From: JANNRA01 sp031401035
GTDB lineage: Bacteria > Desulfobacterota > Binatia > HRBIN30 > CADEER01
Length of the DNA stretch: 28,244 bases
Reading direction: 5' to 3'
NCBI GenBank assembly: GCA_031401035.1
Contig: JANNRA010000015.1
Span: 1-28,244 of the forward strand
Position numbers and translations under genes: made by a program. The notes below the pieces were generated by a model. It saw only the letters and a program-made list of their open reading frames with translations, ran no database searches and was not told where the DNA came from. Positions 15,921 through 22,038 of the stretch are shown here, piece after piece (position 1 is the stretch's first letter; every line of letters starts with the position of its first letter).

Positions 15921-16457
15921 TGCCCGTCTCTCAGCCAGGTATTTATCGACCTGGCGTCGATAGCCCAACGCCAAGACAATTGGTCCCAGCACCTCGATCA
16001 AGAGTCGCAACCCGAGAGGCGCTGGCCGGATCGAGTCCTTAAACTCCGAGAACAGGGCAGCGGACAAGACGAGCGAAGGATACCCGTTCACATCCGTCCT
16101 GCCGTCCCGCGCGAGGCCGAATAGAACCTTGAAGAAATCGTGGATGCGTCCGGCCGGACGGATCTCCTCGATGACGACGGCCTCAGAGTCGCACGGATTC
16201 CACTGGAAGTGCCGCGCACCAACGGGAATGGTCGTCGTTTGGCCGGCTCGCACGATCCGATGCTCGCCGTTGATTCGGAGATGCATCTCTCCGGACAGGA
16301 CGGAGATCACCTGCTCCTTGTGCGGGTGGAGGTGTTCTCCAGGGATCTCTCCGTGGGGACGGAGCGAATACCGGGCCTTGAATGTCTGCGCGCTCGACTC
16401 GAGTATCCGCATCGACTCGCCCGTCACTGGATTCTCGAGAATCTCTTCATTCATCAC
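15915..16457 (-). CDS. Cupin-domain protein with hydrophobic C-terminus, cassette 5
   Basis: 180 residues. Residues about 20-100 form one cupin barrel: the first motif GEHLHPHKEQV gives metal ligands among His42/44/46 and Glu48, and PVGARHFQWN gives His83. About 149-166 (GLRLLIEVLGPIVLALGY) is hydrophobic enough for a membrane segment, so it may be membrane-attached. The ligand or reaction is unknown. The stop is inside attC5 and the gene fills its cassette. A second ATG one codon later (16454) is an equally possible start. Confidence 0.85.
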   Translation of the reverse strand: MMNEEILENPVTGESMRILESSAQTFKARYSLRPHGEIPGEHLHPHKEQVISVLSGEMHLRINGEHRIVRAGQTTTIPVGARHFQWNPCDSEAVVIEEIRPAGRIHDFFKVLFGLARDGRTDVNGYPSLVLSAALFSEFKDSIRPAPLGLRLLIEVLGPIVLALGYRRQVDKYLAERRAT

Positions 16458-16471
16458 GACACCTTGAGGCG

Positions 16472-16566
16472 ACCTAACGCCTGGGCGATGACCCGCCGGC
16501 GCAGGATGCCGCGCGGCGAGCAGAACAGCTCAAGCCGGTCGGGTCCATTGATACGCCTTGTTAGGC
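16472..16566 (-). other. attC4 recombination site (95 bp)
   Basis: Minus-strand ends are GCCTAAC (16566-16560) and GTTAGGT (16478-16472). Inner arms ATGGACCCGACCGGC and GCCGGCGGGTCAT carry the extra G on the gene-proximal side. The site belongs to the same sequence family as attC1, attC2, attC6 and attC9. Confidence 0.92.
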
Positions 16567-16800
16567 GACGTCCTGCATCTTGTTCGCGAAGTCACGTCCC
16601 GATGTCGGTGCTGGCAGAGGCCTGCCCTCTCGCTCGTAGAGGGCAATCGCCTCGTCGACGATCTTGCAAAGCTCGTCGAAGACTTCCCGCTCGTTGGCCC
16701 CGTGGCACCCCCCGAAGATCAGCCCTGGCGAGCTCCCCACATAGCACTGGTCCTCTTCAGACCACTCCACGATCTTCACGTAGCGCGCGCTCTCCTTCAT
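16561..16800 (-). CDS. hicB: HicB-family antitoxin, cassette 4
   Basis: 79 residues: YVKIVEWSEEDQCYVGSSPG, then CHGANEREVFDELCKIVDEA, the HicB core with an unusual GLIFGG loop. The ATG overlaps the hicA stop (ATGA) and the stop is in the attC4 core. Expected to bind HicA from the same cassette. Confidence 0.87.
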   Translation of the reverse strand: MKESARYVKIVEWSEEDQCYVGSSPGLIFGGCHGANEREVFDELCKIVDEAIALYEREGRPLPAPTSGRDFANKMQDVA

Positions 16801-16994
16801 CTCTTCGCCTCCTCCATTGCGAGCTGCACAGCACGGACCTGGTAACGCTTCGCATCATCGCCCAGATTCCCCGAAAGCACCACGGGCTTGCTGACGTGCT
16901 GGTGGACGAAGTTCCGATGGCTGCCCTTGCCGCCGCGGTTGACGAAACCCGCGCGCTCGAGGTCCGCAATGAGCTCCCTAACCTTCGGCGGCAC
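16797..16994 (-). CDS. hicA: HicA-family toxin, cassette 4
   Basis: 65 residues: PPKVRELIADLERAGFVNRG, the GSHRNF motif with the catalytic His, and VVLSGNLGDDAKRYQVRAVQ. The ending differs from the more common KGTLRSIL form but matches a HicA subgroup with a DDAK motif. It precedes hicB with a four-base overlap. An mRNA interferase by family. Confidence 0.88.
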   Translation of the reverse strand: MPPKVRELIADLERAGFVNRGGKGSHRNFVHQHVSKPVVLSGNLGDDAKRYQVRAVQLAMEEAKR

Positions 16995-17010
16995 CGACTG
17001 CCTCTGAGGC

Positions 17011-17068
17011 GCCTAACGTTTGCGTTCAGCGGACGCCGAAGGCGGTCCGCTGGAAGGCAGGGTTGGGC
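17011..17068 (-). other. attC3 recombination site (58 bp)
   Basis: Minus-strand ends are GCCCAAC (17068-17062) and GTTAGGC (17017-17011). Arms TTCCAGCGGAC and GTCCGCTGAA pair with one extra C in the gene-proximal arm. It is short and of a different sequence family, resembling classical 59-base elements more than the other sites here. Confidence 0.9.
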
Positions 17069-17120
17069 GTCATTGCTGAAGGTAACGGCGCCAGTCAGTG
17101 AGGTTAGCCACGCCCCTCGT

Positions 17121-17690
17121 TCAAGTTAACAACGGGAAAGCAACCGCACCTGCCGGTGTTGCCCAGTTCTTAACCAACTCTGCGACCATCGCATTGGTGC
17201 TGGTCAGGCGCACGCCAGCCAGTTCCATACGGCGGTACGACATTGCCTCAGCGATAGGATTTGATGAACCGCACGCGTCGCACACCACCTGCACATCGAA
17301 GCCTTCTTCCTTGGCGCTGATAGCCGGTCCGACCATGCAGACGTCAGTGGTCACGCCGGCCATCACGAAGTTCTTCTTGCCCGTCTTCCGGCAGGCATCA
17401 GCGAAGGCGGCATCGTCCCACGCGTTCACTACACCCTGGCGCTTGACTCGCGCCGCGAACGCCTCTGGCAACGCATCCTGCAGTTCTGGCATCAATGGCC
17501 CCTGCACGTTGACGTTCGTTTCCTGGCTAGAGGTGAGCACAACAGGCATCCCTGTGCCAGCGGCAAATCGCGCGAGGATCATGACGTTGCGTTGCAGGAG
17601 GGCAAGCGGCGTAGAGCTGGCCCATGTGTTGGTTCCGACTTGGTGGTCGATCAGGATGACGGCGGTGTCATTGAGATTGAAGAGTTTCAT
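17121..17690 (-). CDS. Isochorismatase-family cysteine hydrolase, cassette 3
   Basis: 189 residues close to the YcaC-like branch. The triad is visible: Asp15 in ILIDHQVG, Lys83 in RVKRQG, Cys118 in GVTTDVCM. The cis-peptide region precedes the Cys as usual. AAGGAG lies about 8 bases before the ATG, one of the better ribosome-binding sites in the array. Family members hydrolyse amides or enol ethers; the real substrate of YcaC-like proteins is unsettled. The stop lies about 50 bases before attC3, unlike most cassettes here. Confidence 0.9.
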   Translation of the reverse strand: MKLFNLNDTAVILIDHQVGTNTWASSTPLALLQRNVMILARFAAGTGMPVVLTSSQETNVNVQGPLMPELQDALPEAFAARVKRQGVVNAWDDAAFADACRKTGKKNFVMAGVTTDVCMVGPAISAKEEGFDVQVVCDACGSSNPIAEAMSYRRMELAGVRLTSTNAMVAELVKNWATPAGAVAFPLLT

Positions 17691-17772
17691 CGTGTTCTCC
17701 TTCCGGTGAGAAAGTGCTCATTGAGAAAAAACAGTTCGGAGCGCCTGAGTATGCGGCGACGTGCTGTATGAC

Positions 17773-17862
17773 GCCCAACGCCTGGCGCTTGAGCCGCCGG
17801 CGCAGAGCGCCACGCGGGCAAGCACACCGCTTAAGCCGGTCGGCTCCAAGCGCTTGTTAGGC
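17773..17862 (-). other. attC2 recombination site (90 bp)
   Basis: Minus-strand ends are GCCTAAC (17862-17856) and GTTGGGC (17779-17773). Arms GCGCTTGGAGCCG and CGGCTCAAGCGC pair with the extra G in the gene-proximal arm. The stop of the 65-residue cassette protein is inside the first core. Confidence 0.92.
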
Positions 17863-18054
17863 CGACCGCTTCGCGAGCAATTGGCGCACCGCCGGAAGCA
17901 GATCGTTGGGAACTTCGACCATCGATTGACCCGAGTCCTCGTAGGCCGCTTCGTCCTCGGCGACGGCCTCCTCGTCTGTCTGGTGCTCGTAGTGGGCGAG
18001 AACGCGACGCACGCGTCCTTCATTCCAACCTGCTGGAAACTTCGCCTGCTTCAT
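17857..18054 (-). CDS. Putative antitoxin partner, cassette 2
   Basis: 65 residues, acidic middle (TDEEAVAEDEAAYED) after FPAGWNEGRVRRVLAHYEHQ. I recall similar small proteins next to DUF4258-like proteins in many bacterial genomes, but the family has no name known to me. The second-gene position, four-base overlap with the basic upstream protein and acidic charge fit an antitoxin. The stop is within attC2. Confidence 0.65.
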   Translation of the reverse strand: MKQAKFPAGWNEGRVRRVLAHYEHQTDEEAVAEDEAAYEDSGQSMVEVPNDLLPAVRQLLAKRSA

Positions 18055-18338
18055 CGCTTGCCCTTTCGCTTCCGTCGGCGACGATAGGCCAACAGCGCCT
18101 TGCCCGCCACCTCGTATGCGGTGATTACGAACACGCTCGCCGCCTCCGGGTCCGGAACGTAGATCACCTTCAGGTGGCGCCCGCTCCGGGTCCGCCCGAT
18201 CGCCACCCGAGATCCCTCGCGTCCTACACGATCCTCGCCTGGGATCGACAGAACGTCCGCCACCTCATCCTCGTCCACCTCGTGGTTGTGAACGTGCGGC
18301 GCGCCCGTCTCTGGATCCACGTAGAACCGGATCTTCAT
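18051..18338 (-). CDS. DUF4258/BrnT-like putative toxin, cassette 2
   Basis: 95 residues: KIRFYVDPETGAPHVHNHEV, DEVADVLSIPGEDRVGREGS, GRTRSGRHLKVIYVPDPE, and a strongly basic tail RRRRKRKGKR. The strand-helix-strand order and the conserved RxLKVIYV-type block fit the RelE-like DUF4258/BrnT group of ribonuclease toxins. Coupled by ATGA to the acidic 65-residue gene. Toxin activity is inferred from the arrangement. Confidence 0.7.
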   Translation of the reverse strand: MKIRFYVDPETGAPHVHNHEVDEDEVADVLSIPGEDRVGREGSRVAIGRTRSGRHLKVIYVPDPEAASVFVITAYEVAGKALLAYRRRRKRKGKR

Positions 18339-18371
18339 CCGCGCTGATCATACCCCCCGGCAGCCAGAGCG

Positions 18372-18461
18372 GCCTAACGCGTTGGCGATGACCCGCCGGC
18401 GCAGGATGCCACGCGATAAGCAGGCCAGCTCAAGCCGGTCGGGTCCATCGCCTGGTTAGGC
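18372..18461 (-). other. attC1 recombination site (90 bp)
   Basis: Minus-strand ends are GCCTAAC (18461-18455) and GTTAGGC (18378-18372). Arms GGCGATGGACCCG and CGGGTCATCGCC pair perfectly apart from one extra G on the gene-proximal side. The DUF5615 toxin stop is inside the first core. It is the attC nearest to attI. Confidence 0.93.
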
Positions 18462-18776
18462 TTTCGCGACGACGACTTCGCCGGCCTTTGCCGTGGTGAG
18501 CACCGTCAGCACTCGAGGTATGAGCGGGCGCAGATCCTCAATGTCGTTGCTTCGGGCAACCATCACGATCACCGCGAGGGCGAGACCTGTGAGGCTCTGC
18601 TCAAACTCAATACCCTGATCCACCGTCAGGAATACATCGAAACCGGTGGCGGCCAATCGGAGTAACGGTCCGTTCCTTGTCCCTGCCCAGTCCATCTCCG
18701 CGACCGTTCGGACGTCATGTCCCGGCAGCTCGCGGCTCAGCTTCCTTGGGACACATTCATCCAGCAGCACGCGCAC
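18456..18776 (-). CDS. DUF5615 PIN-like toxin, cassette 1
   Basis: 106 residues from a GTG at 18776. The N-terminal VRVLLDECVPRKLSRELPGH, the DVRTVAEMDWAGTRNGPLLR block and GFDVFLTVDQGIEFEQ are typical of the DUF5615 PIN-like nuclease family, with acidic residues Asp5/Glu6 and Asp58 expected to bind metal. The start overlaps the antitoxin end by about 20 bases. The stop is within attC1. First cassette in the array, so probably the most recently gained or best expressed. Confidence 0.85.
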   Translation of the reverse strand: MRVLLDECVPRKLSRELPGHDVRTVAEMDWAGTRNGPLLRLAATGFDVFLTVDQGIEFEQSLTGLALAVIVMVARSNDIEDLRPLIPRVLTVLTTAKAGEVVVAKA

Positions 18777-18990
18777 CGGAGACCAGGTACTGTTTCGCTT
18801 GCTCGAGCGCGGCGACTGCTTGCTCTCGTGAGACGCTCGGGAAATCATCGAGGAATTCGTCCAGCGAATGACCAGCCTCGAGGTAGTCCAGAAGCGACTT
18901 GACCGGCACGCGCGTGCCCACGAACACCGGTGTACCACCGAGAATCTCTGGATCCCTGTGCACCACGCTCCCCTGCGTTTTCATCGGCAT
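18757..18990 (-). CDS. DUF433 family antitoxin, cassette 1
   Basis: 77 residues of the DUF433 (VapB-like, winged-helix) family: HRDPEILGGTPVFVGTRVPV, then LLDYLEAGHSLDEFLDDFPS and VSREQAVAALEQAKQYL are hallmark segments. It is the usual partner of DUF5615 toxins and precedes the toxin here. The start lies only 26 bases from the attI core, so transcription must come from inside attI or from the integrase side. Confidence 0.93.
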   Translation of the reverse strand: MPMKTQGSVVHRDPEILGGTPVFVGTRVPVKSLLDYLEAGHSLDEFLDDFPSVSREQAVAALEQAKQYLVSGARAAG

Positions 18991-19015
18991 GACCCTACCA
19001 CCACTCGCTGACTGA

Positions 19016-19022
19016 GCCTAAC
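19016..19022 (-). other. attI-like core site
   Basis: On the minus strand GTTAGGC (19022-19016) is preceded by an A/T-rich spacer (CAACTATT) with no mirror-image partner arm. That is what an attI core, rather than an attC, should look like. It lies between the end of intI (19295) and the first cassette gene (18990). A second GTTAGGC on the same strand at 19237-19231 is an alternative or accessory binding site. Cassettes would join between G and TTAGGC. Confidence 0.75.
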
Positions 19023-19294
19023 AATAGTTGACCTTCAGAAGACCACCAGACATGCGGCATAGCGTGCCTCGGACTGGTCCGCCCTGCGACGGGAATCCCT
19101 CCACAGATCCGCTGCTTAGCGTGGGACAGCGGGCCGCCGACCGGGCTGCTACGCGGCGTGGCGTTGGGCGCGAACAGGCTGGATCTGCGACGACCGCGAC
19201 GGGAGGCTGCATAGGCCGCGCGTCTCCGCAGCCTAACGTCGCTCGGCGTGGCGGTCTCATCGGTAACGCTCGCCTGATCGATCCTGTACTTGGC
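19023..19294. other. Region between attI core and intI stop
   Basis: About 270 bases with no convincing gene. It should hold accessory integrase binding sites and possibly the cassette promoter Pc, if this integron has one. I see the extra GTTAGGC at 19231-19237 (minus) and a GCCCAAC at 19163-19169 (minus), but no foldable attC and no consensus promoter. A minus-strand frame 19018-19260 has Arg/Pro-rich random composition and is not counted as a gene. Confidence 0.5.
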
Positions 19295-20431
19295 TCACTC
19301 CGGCTGCTCGCCGCCTGGATTGCTACGCCGCTCGCCCAACCGACCTATCACGCCGGAGCGTCCCGCGAGCAGGCGGTCGGCTGGACTCTTTACGCCGAGC
19401 CCGCCTCGATTGAGGACATGCGTGTAGATCATCGTCGTCTTCACATCGCGATGGCCCAGTAGCGCCTGCACCGTACGGATGTCGTAGCCGGCTTCGAGGA
19501 GATGAGTCGCGAAACAGTGGCGCAGCGTGTGCGGACCCACCGGCTTGGCGATCCCGGCCTTGCGTGCGGCGTCGTGGACGGCGCGCTGGAGAACCGATTC
19601 GTGGAGATGAAACCGCTGCGGTGAACCGAAGCGCGGGTCGGTGCAGATCCGCGCCGCCGGGAAGACCCACTGCCAGCTCCACTCGCGATCGGCGTTGGGA
19701 TACTTCCGCGCTAGGGCGTCCGGGATCTGGACGCGGCCGCATCCCGCCTTGATGTCTCGTTGATGAACGGCGCGGACGCGATCGAGGTGGGTTCGGAGGT
19801 GTTCCTCGACGGCCCCCGGGAGCATGGTGACGCGATCCTTGTTGCCCTTGCCCTCGCGAACGAGGATCTCGTGCCTTGAAAACTCGAGGTCTTTGACTCG
19901 CAGGCGCAAACACTCCATCAGCCGCAGTCCCGAACCGTAGAGGAGCATGGCCATGATCCACGCGACGCCGTCGAGCCCATCAAGCAGCCCGTCGACCTCG
20001 GCACGGGTCAGGACCACCGGCAACCGCTGCCCCCGCTTGGCGCGAACGATGTCCTCCAGCCGGCCGGGGTCCGTGCCGAGGACTTCCTTGTAGAGGAAGA
20101 GAATGCCCGCCAGGGCCTGGTTCTGGGTCGAGGCGGCGACGCGCCGCGTGACCGCCAGCGCCGTCAAGAACTGCTCGATCTCCGGCTTGCCCATCTCCGC
20201 CGGGTGGCGCTTGCCGTGAAAGAGAATGAACCGCTTGATCCAGCCCACGTAAGCCTCTTCCGTACGCGGGCTATAGTGGCGCGTGCGGATCGCTTCGCGG
20301 ACCTGGTCGAGCAGCCGCGGCTTGCGCAGCGGTCCGTACGTCTCTTCGGGCTCGCACACCGTTGAGGGCGGTGCCGGCACGCGAGCCCATGCCGCTTCTC
20401 GGTATCCATACGGCTCGATCGCTTCGATCAT
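19295..20431 (-). CDS. intI: Integron integrase (IntI-type tyrosine recombinase)
   Basis: 378 residues. The tyrosine recombinase set is complete: Arg170 (GSGLRLME), Lys195 in GKGNK, His301 and Arg304 (HTLRH), His327 (LLGHRDV) and nucleophile Tyr336. The IntI-specific insert between the two boxes is present at about 238-258 (ALARKYPNADREWSWQWVFP), separating it from XerC/D. The SAM-like core-binding domain starts near RLLDQVREAIRTRHYSPRTE. The N-terminus is about 35 residues longer than usual, so a start inside the frame is possible; the ATG at 20431 has only a distant GGAG. It catalyses attI x attC and attC x attC recombination. It shares strand and direction with the cassettes, the inverse layout. 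Confidence 0.95.
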   Translation of the reverse strand: MIEAIEPYGYREAAWARVPAPPSTVCEPEETYGPLRKPRLLDQVREAIRTRHYSPRTEEAYVGWIKRFILFHGKRHPAEMGKPEIEQFLTALAVTRRVAASTQNQALAGILFLYKEVLGTDPGRLEDIVRAKRGQRLPVVLTRAEVDGLLDGLDGVAWIMAMLLYGSGLRLMECLRLRVKDLEFSRHEILVREGKGNKDRVTMLPGAVEEHLRTHLDRVRAVHQRDIKAGCGRVQIPDALARKYPNADREWSWQWVFPAARICTDPRFGSPQRFHLHESVLQRAVHDAARKAGIAKPVGPHTLRHCFATHLLEAGYDIRTVQALLGHRDVKTTMIYTHVLNRGGLGVKSPADRLLAGRSGVIGRLGERRSNPGGEQPE

Positions 20432-20804
20432 GCGGCTGGCACCACTCCGTGCGGACGAAGTAGTGGACCGGTTTCCCGGGTGTCAACCGTGCTCGCGTTC
20501 GGGCGCGAGGGGTCGGTACGCCTCGCAGACTCTGCGGTTGACGACGCCGTCCGCAGGTTGCCGCGCGCGACGGCGACCACCGGCCGTGGCCCGGCGCAGC
20601 GGCGGGTGGATGCGGCGGCGCGGTCGCGCTGGCGATGCGCGCCGCACATCTCCCCGTCGATGCGCGCGGCCTGGCGCCCTGGAACTCGGAGGTGAAGCGG
20701 ATCTGGAATCGTTTGCCAGCCACTCGAGCTGATGCCGGCTGTCGGCCCTGCTCGCTGCGCTTGCCGGCTTTCATCCGACCGGGCCGTCCGGTTTACTGAG
20801 ACGC
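20432..20804. other. Intergenic region between intI and the htrA-like gene
   Basis: About 370 bases separating the divergent intI and protease genes. Reading frames that cross it are Arg/Pro/Ala-rich with no recognisable domain. Apart from the candidate intI promoter I see no RNA gene, no CTGT-N8-ACAG LexA box and no attC-like structure. It should also hold the protease promoter, which I cannot place. Confidence 0.5.
20458..20486 (-). promoter_or_regulatory. Candidate intI promoter
   Basis: Minus-strand consensus TTGACA (20486-20481) followed after 17 bases by CTACTT (20463-20458), a poor -10. It is correctly placed about 27 bases before the intI ATG at 20431. Only the -35 element is convincing. 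Confidence 0.35.
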
Positions 20805-21905
20805 ATGCTGCGTGCGCGGATCGGAGCCGTCATCCTCTTGCTGATCGGGTTCATGGGCGGGGTGGGCTGGAGCCTGCTGGCGCCCGGCCCCGGCGTCGCC
20901 ACGCGCAGCGGGCAACGCGCGGCGGCGGCCGGGTCCTTGAACGACCTCGAGCAGGCGACCGTCACGCTCTTCCACCGCGCCGCGCCGTCGGTGGTATTCA
21001 TCACCTCGCTGTCGCTGCGGCGCGACGCCTTCCGCTTCGACGTCACGCAGATCCCGCACGGCAACGGTTCGGGCTTTCTCTGGGACACCCAGGGGCACGT
21101 GGTGACGAACTTCCATGTCATCCAGGGCGCCGACGCGGCGCGGGTGACGCTGGCCGACCAGTCGACCTGGGACGCCAAGCTGGTCGGCGCGGCACCAGAG
21201 AAAGATCTCGCCGTGCTGCGCATCGAGGCGCCGGCCGAGCGGCTGCAGGCGATCCCGATCGGCACCGCCAACGAGTTGCAGGTTGGCCAGAGCGTCTTCG
21301 CCATCGGCAACCCGTTCGGCCTCGACCACACCCTGACCACCGGCGTCGTCAGCGCCCTCGGACGCGAGATCGCATCGGCCGCCGCGGTGCCGATCCGCGA
21401 CGTCATTCAAACCGACGCGGCGATCAACCCCGGCAATTCCGGCGGCCCGCTGCTCGACAGCAGCGGTCGACTGATCGGCGTGAACACGGCGATCTTCAGC
21501 CCCTCCGGCGCCTATGCCGGGGTCGGCTTCGCCATTCCGGTCGACACCGTGCAGTGGGTGGTGCCGGATCTGATCCAGCACGGCCGGGTCATGCGCCCGG
21601 CCCTCGGCGTGCGCCTCGCCACCGACCAGGTGGCGCGCCAACTCGGCGTGCGCGGTGCGCTGATCCTCGAGGTGACGGAGGGCGGCGGTGCAGCGCGCGC
21701 CGGTCTGCGGCCGACGGCGCGCGACCAGCGCGGCCGGCTGGTGCTCGGTGACGCGATCACGGCGCTGGATGCGCAGCCGGTGGCGTCCGCGGCAGATCTG
21801 CTGCTGCTGCTCGAGCAGCGCGAGGTGGGCGAGACGGTAAGGTTGACGGTGGGGCGCGGGAAGCAGTCGCGCGAGGTGGGAGTGGTGCTGCAGGCGTCGG
21901 AGTAA
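20805..21905 (+). CDS. HtrA/DegP-like periplasmic serine protease
   Basis: 366 residues. An N-terminal hydrophobic segment (VILLLIGFMGGVGWSLL) serves as signal anchor or signal peptide. The trypsin-like domain has the complete triad His104 (TNFHVI), Asp134 (EKDLAVLRI) and Ser212 (NPGNSGGP). One PDZ domain follows at about 265-360 (RPALGVRLA, then GDAITALDAQPV), so it is DegS-like in architecture with one PDZ instead of two. Envelope protein quality control is the family role. It is monocistronic as far as visible, diverges from intI and is followed by a dispersed palindromic repeat. Confidence 0.93.
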   Translation: MLRARIGAVILLLIGFMGGVGWSLLAPGPGVATRSGQRAAAAGSLNDLEQATVTLFHRAAPSVVFITSLSLRRDAFRFDVTQIPHGNGSGFLWDTQGHVVTNFHVIQGADAARVTLADQSTWDAKLVGAAPEKDLAVLRIEAPAERLQAIPIGTANELQVGQSVFAIGNPFGLDHTLTTGVVSALGREIASAAAVPIRDVIQTDAAINPGNSGGPLLDSSGRLIGVNTAIFSPSGAYAGVGFAIPVDTVQWVVPDLIQHGRVMRPALGVRLATDQVARQLGVRGALILEVTEGGGAARAGLRPTARDQRGRLVLGDAITALDAQPVASAADLLLLLEQREVGETVRLTVGRGKQSREVGVVLQASE

Positions 21906-21925
21906 CGCGGCGGGCGTTGAATTGG

Positions 21926-21964
21926 GGCGCGCTGCGCTGCGGGCGAGCCGCCCGCGCTCCCGGC
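21926..21964 (+). repeat. Third copy of the dispersed GC-rich palindromic repeat
   Basis: This copy (core GCGCTGCGCTGCGGGCGAGC) matches the reverse complement of the 10841-10882 unit over about 33 bases. It stands alone in the gap between the convergent protease and TPR genes, where its self-pairing halves (GGGCGAGCCGCCCG) could also act as a transcription stop. Confidence 0.75.
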
Positions 21965-22038
21965 CCCTGCTGGCGCGCGGGGCGGCGCAGTTGCAGAACT
22001 GTTCGTACGTCCCGGTTACCGCATGCTTCCGGGGCGGA

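Larger units (their letters stand above)
12610..20431 (-). mobile_element. Chromosomal integron with inverse layout: intI, attI, ten cassettes
   Basis: Reading the minus strand from 20431: intI, then an attI-like core at 19016-19022, then ten cassettes. Nine are separated by recognisable attC sites and the last ends in a degenerate half-site. All cassette genes and the integrase share one direction and attI lies 3' of intI. In class 1-type integrons the integrase points away from its cassettes, so this is the inverse arrangement described for Treponema denticola and some environmental integrons. attC polarity was checked from the unpaired extra base in the gene-proximal arm, which agrees with minus-strand cassettes. 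No transposition genes or flanking terminal repeats are visible. Confidence 0.92.

Noticed and set aside
17103..17109. GTTAGCC close to attC3, possible additional attC core
   Set aside because: The pairing arms of attC3 are fully accounted for by 17011-17068. No second pair of arms folds with this core, so it may be a relic or chance.
12610..18461. CRISPR array (regularly spaced repeats)
   Set aside because: The repeats are 58-98-base imperfect palindromes separated by genes, with integron core ends; no cas genes or short uniform spacers.
19016..19169. Possible long attC between GCCCAAC (19169) and GTTAGGC (19016)
   Set aside because: The sequences next to the two cores are not complementary, so no attC hairpin forms; an attI core explains 19016 better.
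19018..19260. 80-residue frame across the attI region
   Set aside because: Arg/Pro/Ala-rich without any domain, no ribosome-binding site, and it crosses both core sites. Treated as non-coding.
20271..20774. 167-residue minus-strand frame upstream of and overlapping intI
   Set aside because: Composition of random high-GC translation, overlaps the start of intI in another frame, no recognisable motif.
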